Source of the DNA: an uncultured Muribaculaceae bacterium | GTDB lineage: Bacteria; Bacteroidota; Bacteroidia; Bacteroidales; Muribaculaceae | Length of the DNA stretch: 34,977 nucleotides | Assembly: GCA_910577355.1 (NCBI GenBank) | Contig: CAJTMY010000030.1 | Span: forward strand, 1 to 34,977 | Direction of reading: 5' to 3' | Translations under genes and position numbers: made by a program | Notes under the pieces: model-generated | Database searches by the model: none | What the model saw: only the letters and a program-made list of their open reading frames with translations | What the model was told of the DNA's origin: nothing | Shown: positions 31,954-34,977 of the stretch, piece by piece | Layout of the letters: every line of letters starts with the position of its first letter | How positions within the stretch are numbered: the stretch's first letter is position 1

Positions 31954-32108
31954 TTTCATCATAAATAACTATATTTGCGGCATATGAAGATTATAGAAAT
32001 GAACCTCGACAAGATAATTGCCTTGTGTAAGAAATACAAGGTGGCGAAGTTATGGGTCTTCGGCTCCATCCTCACCCCGCGTTTCAACGATGAAAGCGAT
32101 GTCGATTT
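31954..32108 (+). repeat. Direct repeat copy B (promoter plus 5' end of MNT)
   Basis: The second copy of the 31254-31407 repeat, about 96% identical. The similarity starts abruptly at TTTCATC, just downstream of where a -33 box would be, and ends abruptly after the DxD codons. Confidence 0.95.
31970..31977 (+). promoter_or_regulatory. -7 element of the second MNT/HEPN module
   Basis: TATATTTG is identical to the first module's element. At the expected -33 site (31947-31950) there is AGAC instead of TTTG, so this promoter is probably weaker, and the pair may depend on read-through from copy 1. Confidence 0.6.
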
Positions 32109-32283
32109 CTCGGTGGTTTTCCATTATGACCAGATACATGACTTGTTTGTGACTTTTTTTGATTTTATCGAGGAACTGCAACTGTTGCTTGGCCGTAAAG
32201 TGGATTTGGTCGACGAAACAGCTGTCAGGAATTCATATTTCCGCCGCGAACTTGACCGCACCAAATATCTGATTTATGGATGA
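31984..32283 (+). CDS. MNT-domain antitoxin nucleotidyltransferase (MntA-like), copy 2
   Basis: This protein of 99 residues, starting at 31984 (MKIIEMNL), has G27-S28, D39-V-D41 and D74 (RKVDLV) intact. Residues 1-42 differ from copy 1 only at position 3. From residue 43 (SVVFHYDQIHDLF...) the sequences diverge strongly, including the region expected to contact the toxin. It overlaps its HEPN gene by eight bases. A distinct partner specificity with a shared catalytic start is inferred. Confidence 0.92.
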   Translation: MKIIEMNLDKIIALCKKYKVAKLWVFGSILTPRFNDESDVDFSVVFHYDQIHDLFVTFFDFIEELQLLLGRKVDLVDETAVRNSYFRRELDRTKYLIYG

Positions 32284-32623
32284 GCAGATTGTTAAATATC
32301 TGAGCGATATACTCAGAGCTATTGAGAATGTCGAATTATTTTGCTCTTCGCGGCCAAAAGAATTCAAGGTGTTTTGTGATGATGTCTGTTTTCGTAGCGC
32401 GGTGCAATGGGAAATAGCAATAATTGGTGAAGCAATGAACAGGATTTTAAAGATCTGTCCTGAAATTTCGATTACGTCGGCCCGCAGGATCGTCAATACT
32501 CGTAATTATCTGATACATGGTTACGACAGTCTGAGAGAAGATTTAATCTGGGGGATTGTGATCAATCATCTGCCAATATTGAAAACAGAGGTGTCGCAGC
32601 TCATTGAATCCTCTCAGGAATAA
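32276..32623 (+). CDS. HEPN toxin (HepT-like, DUF86), copy 2
   Basis: This protein of 115 residues has the same RX4HXY motif at the same positions (R76, H81, Y83) and the IIGEAMNR helix. It looks intact. It differs from copy 1 mostly in the first 48 residues, in three cysteines at the N-terminal half (C23, C34, C38) plus C61, and in a four-residue C-terminal extension. The next gene, a GDPD, begins 18 bases downstream on the same strand and could be transcribed from this unit. Confidence 0.92.
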   Translation: MDEQIVKYLSDILRAIENVELFCSSRPKEFKVFCDDVCFRSAVQWEIAIIGEAMNRILKICPEISITSARRIVNTRNYLIHGYDSLREDLIWGIVINHLPILKTEVSQLIESSQE

Positions 32624-32641
32624 CTATTTGAACTTACCGCT

Positions 32642-33445
32642 ATGAATATCAATCGTATTTTTGCTTTTGTCGTGTTGATGTCGCTTGCTGTTGCTGTGAT
32701 GGCTGGCTCCAAGGTGGTGGCGCACCGCGGCTATTGGCAGGCTCCCGGATCGGCGCAGAATTCCATTCGTGCGCTCGTCAAGGCTGACTCGGTGGGATGC
32801 TACGCCTCGGAGTTTGATGTATGGATCACTGCCGACGGTGTGCTTGTGGTGAATCATGATGCCGATGTCAACGGTGTGGTAATCGCCTCGTCCGCAGCCC
32901 ACGAGGTTTTGGCGCAGCGTCTGTCCAACGGTGAGCATGTGCCGACTCTCGATGCTTATCTTGCCACGGCGGCGACGTTGCCCATACGCCTTGTGTGCGA
33001 GCTCAAGGTGCACGATAGCCGGGCACAAGAGCGCAAGGCCGTGAAGGATATCATGGCTCTTGTGAAGAAATATGGCCTCGAAGACCGCACGGATTATATA
33101 ACTTTCTCGTGCGATGCTTTCCGCGAATTCATCCGCCAGGCTCCTGAAAGCGCAGGAGTCTATTATCTCGAGGGCAACTATGTACCGTCGCAGATCCGCC
33201 ACATGGGCGGTGCCGGCATCGACTACTATATAGGCGTGCTGAAGAAATATCCCGAGTGGATAGATGAATGTCACAGCCTTGGGATGTACGTGAATGTGTG
33301 GACGGTCAACAAGCCCGAGGATATGCAATGGTGCATCGATCACGGCGTGGACTTCATCACCACCAACGATCCCGAGCTGCTTCAGTCGCTTCTCAGCGGG
33401 AAGGTGTCGGATACCCCGGCTCGAGCTGCAGCAGCAGCCCGGTGA
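32642..33445 (+). CDS. Secreted glycerophosphodiester phosphodiesterase
   Basis: GDPDs split glycerophosphodiesters into glycerol 3-phosphate and an alcohol. The 267 residues start with a signal peptide (about 1-22, ending VMAGS). Catalytic features are H28-R29-G30, the metal ligands E57 and D59 (SEFDVWITADG) and H72 (VVNHD), followed by ELKVHD and a C-terminal VNVWTVNKPEDM and FITTNDPELL, all typical of the family. It is probably periplasmic. It lies 18 bases behind the HEPN toxin, and its last 53 bases overlap folK on the other strand. The Ala/Arg-rich tail (TPARAAAAAR) is encoded in that overlap. Confidence 0.93.
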   Translation: MNINRIFAFVVLMSLAVAVMAGSKVVAHRGYWQAPGSAQNSIRALVKADSVGCYASEFDVWITADGVLVVNHDADVNGVVIASSAAHEVLAQRLSNGEHVPTLDAYLATAATLPIRLVCELKVHDSRAQERKAVKDIMALVKKYGLEDRTDYITFSCDAFREFIRQAPESAGVYYLEGNYVPSQIRHMGGAGIDYYIGVLKKYPEWIDECHSLGMYVNVWTVNKPEDMQWCIDHGVDFITTNDPELLQSLLSGKVSDTPARAAAAAR

Positions 33446-33836
33446 CAAACTCCCGCAGATGCATGCGCGGATGCGGCAGCGTGAGCTGCGGCGTGTCGAT
33501 ATGCAGCCGGTCTATGTCGATGATATCTATGTCGATAAGGCGGTCGCGGTAGCTGCCGTCGCTGTTGCGGTGCGGTGTGGCCGCTCCGAGAGCTTTCTCA
33601 ACGGCTTGTGTGGCGCGCAGTACATCCATCGGGGCGAGTTGCCGCTCGGTTGTGATCATCACGCCGCGGTTGGTGAACATGTTGGCCGATTCAAAGCCCC
33701 ATGCCGGAGATGTCACATAGTCGCTGAGGGCAAGTCGGGCGGGCGACAAGGCGCGCGCGAGCATGACGATGGCACGGGCGATGACCGTCCGCGAGTCGCC
33801 GAGATTCGACCCCAGATTGAGATGTACAGTGCTCAA
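33393..33836 (-). CDS. folK: 6-hydroxymethyl-dihydropterin pyrophosphokinase FolK
   Basis: FolK transfers pyrophosphate from ATP to 6-hydroxymethyl-7,8-dihydropterin in folate synthesis. The 147 residues contain LNLGSNLGD at the start, the substrate-loop region SPAWGFES, the catalytic D-x-D stretch (RDRLIDIDII) and PHPRMHLREFVTGLLLQLEP near the end. Its start overlaps the LD-carboxypeptidase stop by four bases, so it is translationally coupled to it. The last 17 codons are antisense to the GDPD gene. The family core ends near LEPGY, so only a short tail is dispensable. Confidence 0.95.
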   Translation of the reverse strand: MSTVHLNLGSNLGDSRTVIARAIVMLARALSPARLALSDYVTSPAWGFESANMFTNRGVMITTERQLAPMDVLRATQAVEKALGAATPHRNSDGSYRDRLIDIDIIDIDRLHIDTPQLTLPHPRMHLREFVTGLLLQLEPGYPTPSR

Positions 33837-34843
33837 GGCTCGATAGTGAGGGTGACTCCGTCGGGCGTTATATCAAGCGTTGCGTAGGCCGACTCCACCA
33901 CCGGCAGGTTGTAGTCCACATGTCCTATCGGAGCGCCGAAAGCCACGGGCAGGTCGGGGTAGGGTGCCAGAGCCTCGGCAAGCATCTGCTCCATCGACTC
34001 GTGCACTTTGTCGGGCTTGTAATCGGTGAATTGTCCGAGTATAAGCCCTTTGAGCTTCGGCAATATGCCCATGAGGCGCAGCTGGTATATGATGCGTTCT
34101 ATCTTGTAGATAGGCTCCGACACATCCTCTATGAACAGTATCGTGCCCGGTTGTATGATGTCGAACGGCGTGGCTATCAGATCGGCGATCACGGCGAGGT
34201 TGCCGCCGAGCAGCTTGCCCTCGGCGTGGCCGAGGTGATTGCATTCCGACGGCGCGAAGCGATATGTGGGGAATCGTCCTTGCAATATGTCGAACAGATA
34301 CGAGTTCAGCTCGTCTTCCGGCCCGAGCATCACCTGCTTGGCCATGGATGCGTGTATCGATGCTATGCCCTTCGAGGCCATCAGGGCGTGCAGGGCCGAT
34401 ATGTCCGAGAAACCGATTATCCACTTCGGGTCGTCGCGCAGCGGCAGCATGGCCAGGCTGTCGAGATTGTGCACCACACCATATCCCCCGCGGGCGCACA
34501 GTATGGCGCGTATCGAGTCGTCGCACAGCGCGCCCCGCAGATCGGCGAGTCGCTCGGGGTGAGTGCCGCTGAAATGCCCGTGCTTGCCATAGGTATGTGG
34601 ATATATCACAGGTTCGTAGCCTATGCCGCGCAGCACTGCGGCCGCACTGTCCACGATCAGACTGTCGATCGGTCCGGCCGGTGCGAGGATGGCGATTTTG
34701 TCGCCCGGCTGCAACGGGCGCGGATATAAAGTATCGGTTGCCTTCTGGTCGGGCATGGCGCTTGCTTTCACTACAAATACTATTAAAATCAAGGCAATGA
34801 CAGCCAGATCGGCCGCCAAAGCCGCGGTAAATCGTCCTTTCAT
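33833..34843 (-). CDS. LD-carboxypeptidase (peptidase S66, LdcA-type)
   Basis: S66 enzymes remove the terminal D-Ala from murein tetrapeptides during peptidoglycan recycling. Starting at 34843 (MKGRFTAALAADL) the protein has 336 residues. It has an N-terminal hydrophobic helix (about 9-27) that acts as signal or anchor, then the S66 fold with GDKIAILAPAGP, CARGGYG, nucleophile S146 (IIGFSDISALH), E239 (FIEDVSE) and H308 (GHVDYNLP). The frame extends to 34882, but a -7 box (34848-34855) lies just upstream of 34843. With the hydrophobic start it is probably periplasmic, unlike the cytosolic E. coli enzyme. It is coupled to folK. Confidence 0.94.
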   Translation of the reverse strand: MKGRFTAALAADLAVIALILIVFVVKASAMPDQKATDTLYPRPLQPGDKIAILAPAGPIDSLIVDSAAAVLRGIGYEPVIYPHTYGKHGHFSGTHPERLADLRGALCDDSIRAILCARGGYGVVHNLDSLAMLPLRDDPKWIIGFSDISALHALMASKGIASIHASMAKQVMLGPEDELNSYLFDILQGRFPTYRFAPSECNHLGHAEGKLLGGNLAVIADLIATPFDIIQPGTILFIEDVSEPIYKIERIIYQLRLMGILPKLKGLILGQFTDYKPDKVHESMEQMLAEALAPYPDLPVAFGAPIGHVDYNLPVVESAYATLDITPDGVTLTIEP

Positions 34844-34847
34844 TCTG

Positions 34848-34855
34848 CAAAAGTA
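34848..34855 (-). promoter_or_regulatory. -7 element of the LD-carboxypeptidase gene
   Basis: TACTTTTG on the minus strand matches TAnnTTTG and ends four bases before the ATG at 34843, so the message is nearly leaderless. No clear -33 TTTG is seen. Confidence 0.45.
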
Positions 34856-34944
34856 GCAATAAATATCGAAAAATCGTGCCATCCCACGCAGATTTACAGA
34901 GGATCGTGACCTGTCACGACCGCCGTAGGTTCAACTGGCAAGTG

Positions 34945-34952
34945 CAAAGATA
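34945..34952 (-). promoter_or_regulatory. Second -7-like element near the window end
   Basis: TATCTTTG on the minus strand could give a longer leader for the LD-carboxypeptidase gene. Between it and the gene lies a 7-bp inverted repeat, TCGTGAC (34904-34910) with GTCACGA (34913-34919), which could be an operator. The sequence ends too soon to see a -33 box. Confidence 0.35.
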
Positions 34953-34977
34953 GCGATTTGTTTGAAGAATTCGGTCT

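Noticed and set aside
31254..32108. Insertion-sequence duplication
   Set aside because: The repeated segments have no terminal inverted repeats and no transposase between them; they are parts of homologous gene modules.

Overview
The window reads as one end of an integrated phage followed by about 27 kb of chromosome from a member of the Bacteroidales, probably close to Muribaculaceae. The evidence is as follows. Upstream regions repeatedly carry the Bacteroidetes promoter element TAnnTTTG, several times with TTTG about 19 bases further upstream. Shine-Dalgarno sequences are not evident. There is a secreted protein with a type IX secretion C-terminal signal, and there are DUF3127, DUF1573, LytS/LytTR and NamZ (DUF1343) proteins. 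The family placement is inference; the phylum and order placement is fairly safe.

Region 1 (1-7206) is the end of a prophage. It holds a 5'-truncated tail tape measure protein, a large tail protein of unknown function, and a convergent tyrosine integrase. The integrase lies next to tRNA-Pro(CGG) at 7207-7280, which is the likely attachment gene.

Region 2 (7353-14320, all minus strand) holds a small secreted protein, the run speA-truA-Crp/Fnr regulator, a DbpA-type DEAD-box helicase with its own terminator, and an AlbA_2 (Schlafen-like) regulator. That regulator looks internally deleted and carries a four-unit in-frame 12-bp repeat.

Region 3 (14542-22214, minus strand) holds a LytS/LytTR two-component pair preceded by a DUF3127 OB-fold protein whose C-terminus resembles an SSB tip. 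A lipoprotein, two unrecognised small genes, a meaB-DUF1573 pair and a T9SS cargo protein follow.

Region 4 (22369-26779, plus strand) appears to be one transcription unit: an unrecognised membrane protein, a GH31 alpha-glucosidase or glucosyltransferase, and riboflavin synthase.

Region 5 (26786-30961, minus strand) is a tightly packed unit: NamZ-type exo-N-acetylmuramidase, sodium:solute symporter, WYL regulator and a class III Fic protein. The first two suggest release and uptake of a peptidoglycan sugar, with a regulator attached.

Region 6 (31093-32623, plus strand) starts with tRNA-Ala(GGC) and its terminator. Directly behind come two consecutive MNT/HEPN (MntA/HepT) toxin-antitoxin modules. 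Their 5' ends (promoter -7 box plus the first 42 codons) are about 96% identical at DNA level while the rest has diverged strongly. I consider this the most interesting locus in the window.

Region 7 (32642-34843) holds a secreted glycerophosphodiester phosphodiesterase (plus strand) that overlaps convergently with folK, itself overlapping an S66 LD-carboxypeptidase (both minus strand). No CRISPR array, rRNA gene or intact insertion sequence was seen.
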